Shown here: positions 8,238-17,374 of the stretch, in pieces | Layout of the letters: each line of letters opens with the position of its first letter | How positions within the stretch are numbered: the first letter of the stretch is position 1 | Source: Fusibacter paucivorans | Lineage (GTDB): Bacteria > Bacillota > Clostridia > Peptostreptococcales > Acidaminobacteraceae | Direction of reading: 5' to 3' | NCBI RefSeq assembly: GCF_018390735.1 | Contig: NZ_JAHBCL010000018.1 | Location: forward strand, 1-64,000 | Length of the DNA stretch: 64,000 bases | Notes under the pieces: model-generated | Database searches by the model: none | Told to the model about the DNA's origin: nothing | The model's input: only the letters and a program-made list of their open reading frames with translations | Translations under genes and position numbers: made by a program

Positions 8238-9608
8238 TTACATAGGGAGTGAGTGCAGGATAATCGTAAATATTACCATGCCTAATAGTGCAAACGGATA
8301 AGTTGCACCATAGCCCGCCGCCGGATCGTCTGAACCGACCGCTTCAACGGCTGCACCTAGTCCAGGTGTCGAAGTCATGCCGCCACAAATCGCGCCTGAA
8401 AGCATAATCCAATTGATCTTGAAAACATACCTGCCAATCATATAACCAACCATCATCGCCACAACGCCGACAACCAACGCAACAAGTCCTAAGAATGCCC
8501 CTGGACCCGCCAACGCATCAACTACGGCAAAGCCATAACGAAGACCGACAATGGCAAGGAAAAACGCAAGCGAGACTTCGCGAATAACACCTAATATCTT
8601 GCTGTTCATTCTAAAGCTGATAAAGCCAATTTTGCCAATATAGCCCATAACGAGCGATCCAATGAGCGCACCACCTGTTGCACCCAAACTGAAGTTGCCA
8701 AGGCCAATAAAACTTAAGTCAATGGTTATGAGACCAATTGTATAACCGAAGAAGCATGCAAAGACAAATCCGATCATATCAAAACTGACTTCAGGAATTT
8801 CCTTCGCTGTTTTACCTGCTTTGGCATCAGCCATTTCTCGTTTGAAGTCTGCTTTTTCTTTTTCGATATCAATTCTGAATATTTTAGGAAAGAAATTCAT
8901 GGCGATAATGACGATGAGAACGCCGAAAGGATAGCCAATTGCGTGACCAACCCCTATACCAGCTTCTGCATTTTTTATAAACTGTGCTTTTTGATCATCT
9001 GTCAGCGAAGTTGTCGCAGCAGGATCTAAATCTTCTCCAAGAATGGCAAAAAACTTTGTCTTTTCTTCTACTGTCATTGTGTCAAACTTGGAAATTTCAT
9101 TGGTTGCATGTTTACGAGCCGTTTCAATTGCCGCCGCTAGCCCTGGCGAACTTGTAAGCGCTCCCGTATAAACACCTGAAATTTCATAAGGATTTGAATC
9201 TTTCGAGAAAAAAGTCATACCATAGGTTGCAGAAGCACCCATCAATGTTACGACAAATCCCATAATAATGAACTTAGCACCATATTTTTTTAATACGACA
9301 TCAATATCTTTTGCTGCGAGCAACCCTACTGCAACGACAAACAGTACCAAGAACAGTGTAAAAAAGCCTTTGTCTACAACGCCCGCTTTTACGAGACTCG
9401 AAGCATACTTATACGCTTTGTCGTCTTCTCCGATTCCCTTGGCGAGATTCATCATGAACCAACCAATTGGCAAACCTGTAAAAAGAGCGCCCGAAGTTCC
9501 AAAATTAAATTTACCAAATTTAATTTTTCCAAACATTAGACCCGATGCAACTGTGATGAACATTAGAATAAACGGATCCATCAACCACTTCATGTAGTCA
9601 AAACTCAT
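8238..9608 (-). CDS. AspT/YidE/YbjL-type (AAE family) membrane antiporter
   Basis: 456-aa polytopic membrane protein with two related halves, as in the aspartate:alanine exchanger family. The repeated signature is SSPGLAAAIETARK in the first half and CGGMTSTPGLGAAVEAVG, followed by YGATYPFALLGM, in the second half. About ten hydrophobic segments are visible, with a charged cytoplasmic stretch (EKEKADFKREMADAKAG) in the middle. No TrkA-C domain is seen, so it is shorter than classical AspT. Given the neighbouring fumarase and propionate genes, exchange of a C4 dicarboxylate or amino acid is plausible but not proven. The substrate cannot be read from the sequence. Confidence 0.8.
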   Translation of the reverse strand: MSFDYMKWLMDPFILMFITVASGLMFGKIKFGKFNFGTSGALFTGLPIGWFMMNLAKGIGEDDKAYKYASSLVKAGVVDKGFFTLFLVLFVVAVGLLAAKDIDVVLKKYGAKFIIMGFVVTLMGASATYGMTFFSKDSNPYEISGVYTGALTSSPGLAAAIETARKHATNEISKFDTMTVEEKTKFFAILGEDLDPAATTSLTDDQKAQFIKNAEAGIGVGHAIGYPFGVLIVIIAMNFFPKIFRIDIEKEKADFKREMADAKAGKTAKEIPEVSFDMIGFVFACFFGYTIGLITIDLSFIGLGNFSLGATGGALIGSLVMGYIGKIGFISFRMNSKILGVIREVSLAFFLAIVGLRYGFAVVDALAGPGAFLGLVALVVGVVAMMVGYMIGRYVFKINWIMLSGAICGGMTSTPGLGAAVEAVGSDDPAAGYGATYPFALLGMVIFTIILHSLPM

Positions 9609-9713
9609 AATTTTACCCCTCTCAACTTCTGATTTTTAAGCTAACTTCATCCTTTTCCCTACACAAAAAAACAAGGGGTATGCAGAGGGCAGACAAAATA
9701 ACATTTAGACAAT

Positions 9714-9744
9714 AAAAAAAGGCATAGCGAATAATGGCTATGCC
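9714..9744 (-). terminator. Terminator after the methyltransferase gene
   Basis: Stem GGCATAGC/GCTATGCC at 9721-9744 with an 8-nt loop is followed on the minus strand by seven T residues (9720-9714). It closes the thioesterase-fumarase-methyltransferase unit. Confidence 0.9.
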
Positions 9745-9849
9745 GTCCTTTCAATACGTGTCGATGATGGAAGTCACCGAATATTGTCATGGCTAGTTTG
9801 TTAACTTAATAACATTATATCACGATGCCAATAATTTTAAAGTCATTTT

Positions 9850-10443
9850 TTATTTTTTTAGGATGATATTAATCCATTTTTTTCCTTGGTGATCTTTACG
9901 TGCATCTTCCGTCAGCCACATTTTTTCGAGTTTTAATGCAGTCTGGCTATTCGCTTGCTCATTGAGCAGAGAAAGTATTTTAGCCTCAGTAAAGTCATTA
10001 AAGAAACGCCCTTTGCGCATAACACCAGTTTCACCATATTTAAACGATAGATACACATAGCCTTCACTCTTAAGTGCACGATGGCAGATCGCCAATGCTT
10101 TTAGAATATCATCATCTGTAAAATGCAAAAATACGGCACTCGCCCAGATTGCGTCAAATTCGTCTTTGTACTGAACTTCCTGAAAATCAACCAGCAAAAC
10201 TTCATTGTTTAAAAAACTTTCACCGCGCGCTACAATTTCCTCTGCATAGTCAATGGATACGACTTCATAGCCCCTTTTATAAAAATGTAGGCTATCTCTG
10301 CCGGAACCAAATCCAACATCGAGGAGTTTAATCCCCGGTTTAAGGTATGATTCAAACACCTCGTAAATGGGTTTGAGGTCTACCTGCAGCGTCTTTTCAA
10401 TAAATTCATGCGCGTGCTCGTTGTAATATTGTTTGTTCAACAT
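9850..10443 (-). CDS. Class I SAM-dependent methyltransferase
   Basis: 197-aa protein with a Rossmann methyltransferase fold: motif I LLDVGFGSGRDSLHFYKRG (residues about 41-59), the acidic ribose-binding residue in VVSIDYAEEIV, and DAIWASAVFLHF at motif IV. The substrate is unknown. The start at 10443 (MLNKQYYN) has GGAGG 8 nt upstream, better than the upstream in-frame ATG. It is 15 bp after the fumarase beta gene and precedes the terminator, so it is co-transcribed with fumarase. No metabolic link to fumarase is obvious. Confidence 0.85.
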   Translation of the reverse strand: MLNKQYYNEHAHEFIEKTLQVDLKPIYEVFESYLKPGIKLLDVGFGSGRDSLHFYKRGYEVVSIDYAEEIVARGESFLNNEVLLVDFQEVQYKDEFDAIWASAVFLHFTDDDILKALAICHRALKSEGYVYLSFKYGETGVMRKGRFFNDFTEAKILSLLNEQANSQTALKLEKMWLTEDARKDHQGKKWINIILKK

Positions 10444-10458
10444 TATAAGCACCTCCAT

Positions 10459-11013
10459 TTATTTAGTCGCGTACTGCTCTCTTTCTGTTTCATATAGGTT
10501 TTTGCCTTCGCTGTCAATGACAACGATAACGGGAAAATCAATTACTTCAAGTTTTCGAACCGCTTCCGGTCCGAGTTCTTCATAGGCGACGATTTCACTC
10601 GATTTTACTGAATTTGCAATCAATGCACCTGCACCGCCTATGGCCGCAAAGTAAATGGCGCCAAATTTTTTCATGCCGTCAATAACCGTCTGATTTCGCT
10701 CACCTTTGCCAATCATTCCCCTTAGCCCTTTTTTGAGGAGCGGTACTGTTAAATCATCCATGCGATAACTCGTTGTCGGTCCACAGGAGCCAATGACTTC
10801 ACCCGGCTTTGCCGGTGTTGGCCCCACATAATAAATCACCTGGCCTTCAACGTCAAATGGCAGCGCTTCATCATTTTCGAGTGCTTTGATCATCCGCAAA
10901 TGCGCAGCATCTCTTCCAGTGTAAACCGTTCCCGAAATCAGCACCTGATCACCGGCTTTCAATGCTTTAACCGTTTCCTGTGTCATTGGCGTATTAATCC
11001 TTTTTTTCTGCAT
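10459..11013 (-). CDS. Fumarate hydratase class I, beta subunit
   Basis: 184-aa C-terminal (beta) subunit of iron-sulfur class I fumarase/tartrate dehydratase, which with the alpha subunit interconverts malate and fumarate. Family blocks are GDQVLISGTVYTGRDAAH, YYVGPTPAKPGEVIGSCGPTTSYRMD and GERNQTV, then FAAIGGAGALIA. Length is normal for the split form. It starts 11 bp after the alpha gene. In this region it would feed fumarate/succinate into the methylmalonyl-CoA route. L-tartrate dehydratase is the main alternative. Confidence 0.92.
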   Translation of the reverse strand: MQKKRINTPMTQETVKALKAGDQVLISGTVYTGRDAAHLRMIKALENDEALPFDVEGQVIYYVGPTPAKPGEVIGSCGPTTSYRMDDLTVPLLKKGLRGMIGKGERNQTVIDGMKKFGAIYFAAIGGAGALIANSVKSSEIVAYEELGPEAVRKLEVIDFPVIVVIDSEGKNLYETEREQYATK

Positions 11014-11024
11014 GCGCCTACCTC

Positions 11025-11867
11025 CTAAAGAATGACTTCCATGTGCCTTGACGCATGACAGTTGATGTTAACCGCTACTGGCAGTCCAGCAATATGCGTC
11101 GGAAATACTTCAACATTTACGCCTAACGCCGTGGTTTTGCCACCTAATCCTTGAGGACCAATACCAAGCTGATTGATTTGTTCTAGAAGTGTTTTTTCCA
11201 ATGCTTTTATATGCGGCAGCGTGCTCTCGTCGTCAACTGATCTCAGCAGCGCCTGTTTTGCAAGCAATGCTGCTTTTTCAATTGTACCGCCGACACCAAC
11301 TCCTACAACGATAGGTGGACACGGATTCGGGCCTGCCAGTGATACGGTTTCAAGGACAAACGCTTCAACCCCTTTGATTCCATCAGAAGGCTTCAGCATT
11401 TTAGTCTTTGACATATTCTCACTGCCAAATCCTTTTAGAGCGACTTTCAGTTTCACTTGATCGCCGGGAACGATATCAAAATAGACAATCCCAGGTGTGT
11501 TGTCTTTTGTGTTCACACGGTTAAGCGGATCTGCGACAACCGATTTTCTTAAATAACCTTCCTCGTAACCTTCGCGTATCCCTTGGTCAATTGCCATTTT
11601 AACATCTCCACCGACGAGGTGGACATCTTGTCCAACTTCGGCGAAGACGACAACCATACCGGTATCTTGGCAAATCGGCACTTGCTTTTCACCTGCTATG
11701 CGAGCATTTTCAAGTAAATCGACTAAGATCGATTTACCAATTGGAGACGTTTCTGTTTCAAGGCTCTTATGAAAAGCCGCTTGAATATCTGCACCAATAT
11801 TGTAATTTGCATCTATACACATGTGTTTGATGCTTTCTTTTATCACCGACACGTCTATGGTTCGCAT
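11025..11867 (-). CDS. Fumarate hydratase class I, alpha subunit
   Basis: 280-aa alpha subunit carrying the oxygen-sensitive [4Fe-4S] cluster. Three cysteines in conserved settings are seen: Cys66 in PICQDTG, Cys183 in NPCPPIVVG and Cys270 in NINCHASRH. Length matches split class I fumarases of anaerobes. GGAGG lies 6 nt before the ATG. It is 8 bp after the FlK-like thioesterase gene and just upstream of the beta subunit, forming one operon with the promoter at 12299-12327. As for the partner, tartrate dehydratase cannot be excluded by sequence alone. Confidence 0.93.
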   Translation of the reverse strand: MRTIDVSVIKESIKHMCIDANYNIGADIQAAFHKSLETETSPIGKSILVDLLENARIAGEKQVPICQDTGMVVVFAEVGQDVHLVGGDVKMAIDQGIREGYEEGYLRKSVVADPLNRVNTKDNTPGIVYFDIVPGDQVKLKVALKGFGSENMSKTKMLKPSDGIKGVEAFVLETVSLAGPNPCPPIVVGVGVGGTIEKAALLAKQALLRSVDDESTLPHIKALEKTLLEQINQLGIGPQGLGGKTTALGVNVEVFPTHIAGLPVAVNINCHASRHMEVIL

Positions 11868-11875
11868 GTTGCCTC

Positions 11876-12274
11876 CTAAGCCTTTTGTTTTTGATTCACT
11901 TTTTCCAAGAATTTTTGAGACTCAATAATATACCGACCATGCGTACCCTCGCCGATAACACCTGTTTCATCATATGCCGATACGTTGAATAGCAGTTTTT
12001 TGCCATCTATTTCAATGAGTTCAGCTTTTGCCGTAACTTTCATGCCAATTGGCGTCGCTGCCATATGTTTTACATTGACAAAAGTACCCACGGTTCCAAA
12101 TGCTTCTTCCAGCCCATTCTGTGCACAATTTAACGCTGCATTTTCCATGAGTCCTATCATCATTGGCGTTGAAAAAACCTCAATGGCACCACTGCCGAAT
12201 GCCGCTGCCGAATGCTCATAGGCAACAATTAGTTCAGATTCATAAATGTCTCCGACTTTCAGTGTCATTATCAT
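11876..12274 (-). CDS. FlK-like hotdog-fold acyl-CoA thioesterase
   Basis: 132-aa single hotdog-domain protein of the fluoroacetyl-CoA thioesterase (FlK)-like group: VAYEHSAAAFGSGAIEVFSTPMMIGLMENAA, then GTFVNVKHMAATPIGMKVTAKAEL and the C-terminal ESQKFLEKV. Residues in the positions of the FlK Thr/Glu/His triad are present as the Thr in FSTP, the Glu of MENAA and the His in VKHMA. The natural substrate in such housekeeping settings is unknown, probably a short acyl-CoA. The start at 12274 has GGAGG 8 nt upstream. It is the first gene of the fumarase operon. Confidence 0.85.
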   Translation of the reverse strand: MIMTLKVGDIYESELIVAYEHSAAAFGSGAIEVFSTPMMIGLMENAALNCAQNGLEEAFGTVGTFVNVKHMAATPIGMKVTAKAELIEIDGKKLLFNVSAYDETGVIGEGTHGRYIIESQKFLEKVNQKQKA

Positions 12275-12298
12275 ACCTATCACCTCCTTATTATTACC

Positions 12299-12327
12299 AT
12301 GATACCATTAGAAACACATAAAGTGAA
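12299..12327 (-). promoter_or_regulatory. Candidate promoter for thioesterase-fumarase operon
   Basis: Minus-strand TTCACT (12327-12322) and TATCAT (12304-12299) are 17 bp apart, 25 nt before the start codon. The -10 matches consensus at 5 of 6, the -35 at 4 of 6. Confidence 0.5.
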
Positions 12328-12472
12328 TGTAAAACATTGATTTCAAAATCAGAAAGAGCTGATCCATAAACGACAGCGTCCCTGCCGTTGGTGCACACTT
12401 ATTTCAGCCCTTATCTTCATACCCTCTGAAAAAGTAGTGAAAGCTGTAATTTCTTCCCTTTTTAAAAATTTG

Positions 12473-12503
12473 TAAAAAAATAGCAGGCTTCTGCCTGCTA
12501 TTT
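12473..12503 (-). terminator. Terminator after ftsH
   Basis: Stem AATAGCAGGC/GCCTGCTATT with loop TTCT occupies 12479-12502 and is followed on the minus strand by a run of T residues. It lies 24 bp after the ftsH stop codon. Confidence 0.92.
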
Positions 12504-12526
12504 GATTGCGCCCATTTTATATTACG

Positions 12527-14617
12527 TTATTTTTTCAAATCTTCAGAATCAGATGTGCTTTTAGCTTCTGTTTCGTTTTGGTCTTCTGTTTTTGTTGCAG
12601 CTTCGGCCGAACGCTGAGCATTCATCGTTTCCTCTTCAGCAGGAATAGTTGCATCGAAACGATTTTCTTTTTCCGCTGGCGCTGTACCGTCTTCATGTTT
12701 TTCGTTATACTTTTCAAACGCCGCACGTTCAATTTCTTCAAGCTCTTTTGCACGTTTGCGCTCTTCTTCAATCTTTTGATTTTCAGAAGAAATTTTTGTT
12801 TCAAGTGCTTCCAAGCCATCACTAAACGCCAGTTTGAACTCTTCACCGCTAATGGTTTCATATTTGAGCAACGCCTGTGCAATGACATGAAGTTTTTCAA
12901 CATTTTCTTCCAGCAACGAGTAGGCATTGTCGTATGCTTTATCAACAATGTTTCTAACTTCTCTGTCGATTTCAGCCGCAACGTGCTCTGAGTAGTTTTT
13001 CATGGATGTAAAGTCACGACCCAAGAAAACTTCATCTTCTGTATCATAACTCATGGATCCTAAGTTTTCACTCATAGCATATTTGGTCACCATGGCACGC
13101 GCAACTTTTGTAACCCTGCTGAGGTCATTTTGAGCACCTGTACTAATATCACCCAAAATGAGGCTTTCAGCCACACGGCCACCGAGCAGAATAATGAGTT
13201 CTCGCTCCATGCCCTTTTTCGTTGCATAGCTTCTGTCTTCCTCGGGCAGCTGCATCGTGAAACCGCCTGTGCGCCCTCTTGGAATAATGGTCACTTGATG
13301 CACGGGATCGGCTTCCGGTAAAACCTGTGCCAAAATCGCATGACCGGCTTCATGATAAGCTGTAAGCTTGCGTTCTTTTTCACTAACCATTCGGCTTTTC
13401 TTTTCGACACCGGCAATAACTTTCGTAATCGCTTCTTTAATCGTGTTCATTCGAATAATCTTATCGCTAATTCTAGCGGATAGCAGTGCCGCTTCATTCA
13501 TCACATTTTCAAGATCCGCCGGTGTGAAACCAGGCGTGCTTTGCGCCAGAACCGGAAAATTAACGTCCTCGGCAAGCGGCTTGTTGCGCGCATGCACTTT
13601 TAGTATTTCTTCACGTTCGCGAACATCCGGTACCCCAACCATTACCTGCCTGTCAAAACGGCCAGGTCTCAATAATGCAGGGTCTAATATGTCCGGTCGA
13701 TTGGTTGCAGCAATAATGATAATCCCTTGATTATCGCCAAAACCATCCATTTCCACGAGCAATTGGTTCAGCGTTTGTTCACGTTCATCATGACCACCGC
13801 CTAATCCGGCTCCACGCTTACGACCAACTGCATCAATTTCGTCTATAAAGACGATACATGGCGAATTTTTCTTTGCTTCTTCAAACAAATCCCTGACACG
13901 AGATGCACCAACACCGACGAACATTTCAACGAAGTCAGAACCTGAAATCGTGTAGAACGGTACACCCGCTTCTCCGGCACACGCTCTCGAAAGATAGGTT
14001 TTACCAGTCCCTGGAGGGCCCACCATCAAGATTCCTTTAGGAATACGCGCACCCAGCGACAAATATTTTCTTGGGTGCTTTAGGAAATCAACGATTTCCT
14101 GCATTTCTTCCTTTTCCTCTTTTAAGCCTGCGACGTCAGCAAACGTAATTTTCTTTCCACTGTCTTTGACCATTTTCGCACGGCTCTTCCCAAAGGACAT
14201 AACCCTTGAACCGCCGCCCTGCGAATTTTGCATAAAGACAAACCAAAAGACGACAATGAGCAATACCATAATAATGGTCGGTAAGATTTCGATCAGGAAC
14301 GGCGTATTAGCAGGTGCAATCCCTACGACGCTGAGTTCCGGATGTGCTTCTTTATAATCGATCAGCATCTCACCGGTTTTGGATGCCAACATGCTCGGAA
14401 TATAGGTTTCAAAGACGGAACTGTCCGCCAGCGTCCCCGATATCTTATTGCCGTCTATACGAATTTGTTGAATTTCTTCATTATCGAGCTTAAGCGTGAA
14501 TTCGTCATAAGAGAGTTCAACAACTTTTTGCGTATTAATCCCCGACATCATTACAATGATCAATATTCCAACGAAAATTGCAATATATACCGAGGCGCCT
14601 TTTAACCCTTTCTTCAT
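12527..14617 (-). CDS. ftsH: ATP-dependent zinc metalloprotease FtsH
   Basis: 696-aa membrane AAA+ protease for quality control of membrane proteins. Transmembrane helices are at about 9-26 and 108-129, flanking an extracytoplasmic domain. Walker A GPPGTGKT is at 200-207, Walker B VFIDEID at 256-262, the second region of homology ([20 protein letters not shown]) at about 304-323, and the zinc site HEAGH at 422-426. A long acidic, charged C-terminal tail of about 80 residues (rich in Glu/Lys) exceeds the core. The start at 14617 (MKKGLKG) has GGAGG 5 nt upstream. It follows tilS with the usual gene order, but hpt is missing. Confidence 0.97.
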   Translation of the reverse strand: MKKGLKGASVYIAIFVGILIIVMMSGINTQKVVELSYDEFTLKLDNEEIQQIRIDGNKISGTLADSSVFETYIPSMLASKTGEMLIDYKEAHPELSVVGIAPANTPFLIEILPTIIMVLLIVVFWFVFMQNSQGGGSRVMSFGKSRAKMVKDSGKKITFADVAGLKEEKEEMQEIVDFLKHPRKYLSLGARIPKGILMVGPPGTGKTYLSRACAGEAGVPFYTISGSDFVEMFVGVGASRVRDLFEEAKKNSPCIVFIDEIDAVGRKRGAGLGGGHDEREQTLNQLLVEMDGFGDNQGIIIIAATNRPDILDPALLRPGRFDRQVMVGVPDVREREEILKVHARNKPLAEDVNFPVLAQSTPGFTPADLENVMNEAALLSARISDKIIRMNTIKEAITKVIAGVEKKSRMVSEKERKLTAYHEAGHAILAQVLPEADPVHQVTIIPRGRTGGFTMQLPEEDRSYATKKGMERELIILLGGRVAESLILGDISTGAQNDLSRVTKVARAMVTKYAMSENLGSMSYDTEDEVFLGRDFTSMKNYSEHVAAEIDREVRNIVDKAYDNAYSLLEENVEKLHVIAQALLKYETISGEEFKLAFSDGLEALETKISSENQKIEEERKRAKELEEIERAAFEKYNEKHEDGTAPAEKENRFDATIPAEEETMNAQRSAEAATKTEDQNETEAKSTSDSEDLKK

Positions 14618-14675
14618 AGCATCCTCCTTATACATCATATTATTTTAGCATAATTAAGGGTATCTAACAATATAT

Positions 14676-16004
14676 TCAAATTCTAATAATCATGAGTTTC
14701 TCGGTGTTTTTCGTCACTTTAACACGATCACTCATTCGATATTCCGGAATCCAAATAATCTTTTCCGCGTCACAGACGAGCCACAATTTATCTCGCCTGT
14801 ATTGTGGGACTTTAAGATCAATCAGAAAATCCTTTAATTTTTTCGTTCCGCTCATGCCTAGCGGTGAAAAACGATCGCCGGGTTTTCGATGTCTTACTTC
14901 TAAGTTACCCACAATGCAGTCTGCATCAACGATAATTTCGCAATCTTTTCGATTATACTGCGCATCGGCAGTCATCGTTAAAAGCTCCGTTTCAATGCAC
15001 GGCACGATTTCATCTTTGTTGGCATCAAACATTGAACGCATTAAAATCTCAATAGTTTCAGCATTTCGAATCATCAGCCACTGATCGTCGATATCAATGC
15101 GTTTGCCTGCTTCTTTTAATTCAATCATTGCATCAATGCGCATTGCCGGCAAATTTCTGACATCCCCTCTGACATCTGCAATCATCTGTCTGAGCAAATG
15201 TCGCTTTTCAGCTGTTTCAAGCGCTTCAAAATGTGTGAGCGCAATCCCAATGCCACCATTGAATTTTTTGACATATCGCTCACTCAATTGCCGTGTGTGA
15301 TTTTGCCAAAATCTTTTTTCTTCTTTAAATAACTGCGTTGTTCGATAGATCTTTTGCTCGATGTTCGGATCAAATGTCGTTTTGATATAGGGAATCAACT
15401 TTTGCCGAACACCGTTGCGATAATAAATATCCTGCTGATTGGTTTCGTCATATCGAGGATCTATACCATTGGCGGCACAATACGCCTCAATATTTTGTCT
15501 GGAAACATCAAGGAGCGGCCTGATAATATACGGCTCACGCCGATAAGCAATCGCTGCAAGTCCATCAATACCTGCCCCTCTGAACAAATTAATAAAAAAA
15601 GTTTCAACAACGTCATTCATATGATGTGCCACGGCAATGCTATCAGCGCCGACCGCCGACCGCACGGCTTCAAGATGATGATAACGCACATTGCGTCCCG
15701 CCTCTTCAATGGATGTACCGCTCTGCTCAGCAATGCGCCTGATATCTTCTTTGAAAAAATGGCAAGGCACATCATACGCTTCACAAAAACGCTTTACATA
15801 GGCCAAATCACCATCGGCGGCATCTCCTCTTAGACCATGGTGGACATGAAGCGCTTCAATTGACAAATGCCATGTCGATCGCAGCCGAAGTAGGAGATGT
15901 AGGAGCGCCATTGAATCCGGCCCGCCGGATACGCCAATGACAATGTGATCGCCCGGCTTAATGAGCTGATGTTTTTCAATCGTGGTTTTTACCTGCTCAA
16001 TCAA
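14676..16004 (-). CDS. tilS: tRNA(Ile)-lysidine synthase
   Basis: 442-aa enzyme that converts C34 of the tRNA-Ile CAU anticodon to lysidine, changing its decoding to AUA. The ATP pyrophosphatase loop SGGPDS is at 26-31 (VSGGPDSMALLH). HHGLRG, the HHMNDVVETFFINLFRGAG block and the C-terminal KPGDRFSPLGMSGTKKLKDFLID domain are all typical. The start is a TTG at 16004 with GGAG 7 nt upstream; no better ATG is available. It lies 14 bp after pmbA and upstream of ftsH. Confidence 0.95.
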   Translation of the reverse strand: MIEQVKTTIEKHQLIKPGDHIVIGVSGGPDSMALLHLLLRLRSTWHLSIEALHVHHGLRGDAADGDLAYVKRFCEAYDVPCHFFKEDIRRIAEQSGTSIEEAGRNVRYHHLEAVRSAVGADSIAVAHHMNDVVETFFINLFRGAGIDGLAAIAYRREPYIIRPLLDVSRQNIEAYCAANGIDPRYDETNQQDIYYRNGVRQKLIPYIKTTFDPNIEQKIYRTTQLFKEEKRFWQNHTRQLSERYVKKFNGGIGIALTHFEALETAEKRHLLRQMIADVRGDVRNLPAMRIDAMIELKEAGKRIDIDDQWLMIRNAETIEILMRSMFDANKDEIVPCIETELLTMTADAQYNRKDCEIIVDADCIVGNLEVRHRKPGDRFSPLGMSGTKKLKDFLIDLKVPQYRRDKLWLVCDAEKIIWIPEYRMSDRVKVTKNTEKLMIIRI

Positions 16005-16018
16005 ACATATGCTCCAAT

Positions 16019-17374
16019 CTATATCCCTGAAATAGTGAGGCCGCTAATTCGAACTGATGGCGAACCCGTGTAACCGCTTCCAAGAATGGTGAATGCCAAG
16101 TCATCACCAACAGCATCCATGCCGTTAAGCAATTCAAAAAAATTGCCTGAGACCGTAATTTGGCTCGTTGGCTTGCCAATGCGTCCTGTTTCAATTACAT
16201 AGCCGTAACATTGAAGTGAAAAATCACCCGAAATCGTGTTAATCCCAGCATGAAGCCCCTGAAGACTCACGATATAAATGCCCTTCTCAATAGGCTGCAA
16301 AAGCTCATTAAAAGATTGGCTGCCAGGTTCGATATAAACGTTAAATGGTGCAATTCCAATGGTTCCCTTGTATGATCCCTTGGCTGCATTCCCCGTTGTC
16401 ACAACATCATCCTTATTGGCACTCTTTAAATTATGCAAAAATGTCCTCAAGGTTCCCTGCTCAATTAATGCCTTTTTATACGTCGCAACGCCTTCTGCAT
16501 CAAATGCGGTTGACCCAAGTCCCTTTGGCAAATGCGGGTCATCATATACCGTTACCGTTTCTGATGCAATCTTTGTTTCAAGTTTACCTTTGAGTTTTGA
16601 GAGGTTCTTTTGTACGCGATCTGCGCTGAACAAATCCGTAAATGCACTGAAAAACTGTGCAAAGACATCATTTTTAACAACCACGGGACACTGCATCGAT
16701 TTAATCGGTTTTGCGCCAAGCATGGTTAGCGCTTCTTCTACTGCCATTTTGATAATTTTTTCTGCCGACAGCTTTTCAAAGTCGTCTGCAATGTCGTATC
16801 CCATGCCGGTTCGCGTATCGCCATCTGCTTCAACGACAACCATGGCATAGGCTAGACAATAATTAGATTTTTCATTTATATCTAATCCCTTTGAGTTAAC
16901 AATGGCACGCGAAGCAATCACATCACTCAAATTATTGCTCGAGAGCCGTTTAACCCTTGGATCATAAGCAAGTATTGCTTTTTCAAGATCCAGCATAAAC
17001 TGAATTTTATCTCTTACATCACGCTTTTCAGCTTCCGGATTATACGTATCAATCGTTTCATAGTGTTCGCTTCCCTTGAAAATAAAAACCTCATCATCAG
17101 CTTCAATAATCTCAGCATTGCCAATGGCTTCTAAAACCATTGCATCGGCTTCGATATCACTTGCGTTTTCTGTATACGTATAGCCCATTTTACCGTCGAT
17201 AATCGCTCTGTAGGAGAGTCCGCCTTCTTCTGAAAGACTATATTTTTCAATCTCACCGTTAAAAACCGAAATACTGACGTTTCTTGCGGTTTGGTAGTAA
17301 ACTTCCTGGTCGGTAACACCATGCCGCTCACCGGCATTAAATATGTCGGTTATCTTTTCATGATTGAACATCAT
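16019..17374 (-). CDS. pmbA: TldE/PmbA-type subunit of the TldD-TldE metalloprotease
   Basis: 451-aa member of the TldD/PmbA family, partner of TldD in the peptidase that trims unfolded or modified peptides. It lacks the HExxxH zinc motif and is therefore the TldE-like half. Family blocks include QYDVAYAM-like dimer strands (YCLAYAMVVVEADGDTRTG), KNDVFAQFFSAF, DDPHLPKGLGSTAFDAEGV, and the closing SITVSGNFFELL-type stretch. The start overlaps the tldD stop (ATGATG after GGAGG); the first ATG is 17374, but the second, at 17371, has the better 7-nt spacing. The overlap with tldD indicates translational coupling. Confidence 0.9.
   Translation of the reverse strand: MMFNHEKITDIFNAGERHGVTDQEVYYQTARNVSISVFNGEIEKYSLSEEGGLSYRAIIDGKMGYTYTENASDIEADAMVLEAIGNAEIIEADDEVFIFKGSEHYETIDTYNPEAEKRDVRDKIQFMLDLEKAILAYDPRVKRLSSNNLSDVIASRAIVNSKGLDINEKSNYCLAYAMVVVEADGDTRTGMGYDIADDFEKLSAEKIIKMAVEEALTMLGAKPIKSMQCPVVVKNDVFAQFFSAFTDLFSADRVQKNLSKLKGKLETKIASETVTVYDDPHLPKGLGSTAFDAEGVATYKKALIEQGTLRTFLHNLKSANKDDVVTTGNAAKGSYKGTIGIAPFNVYIEPGSQSFNELLQPIEKGIYIVSLQGLHAGINTISGDFSLQCYGYVIETGRIGKPTSQITVSGNFFELLNGMDAVGDDLAFTILGSGYTGSPSVRISGLTISGI

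Noticed and set aside
12506-12991. 161-codon plus-strand frame rich in Phe and Cys
   Set aside because: Antisense of the acidic ftsH tail; the composition is an artefact of GAA/AAA codons read backward.
16359-16850. 163-codon plus-strand frame
   Set aside because: Antisense to pmbA; no family resemblance.
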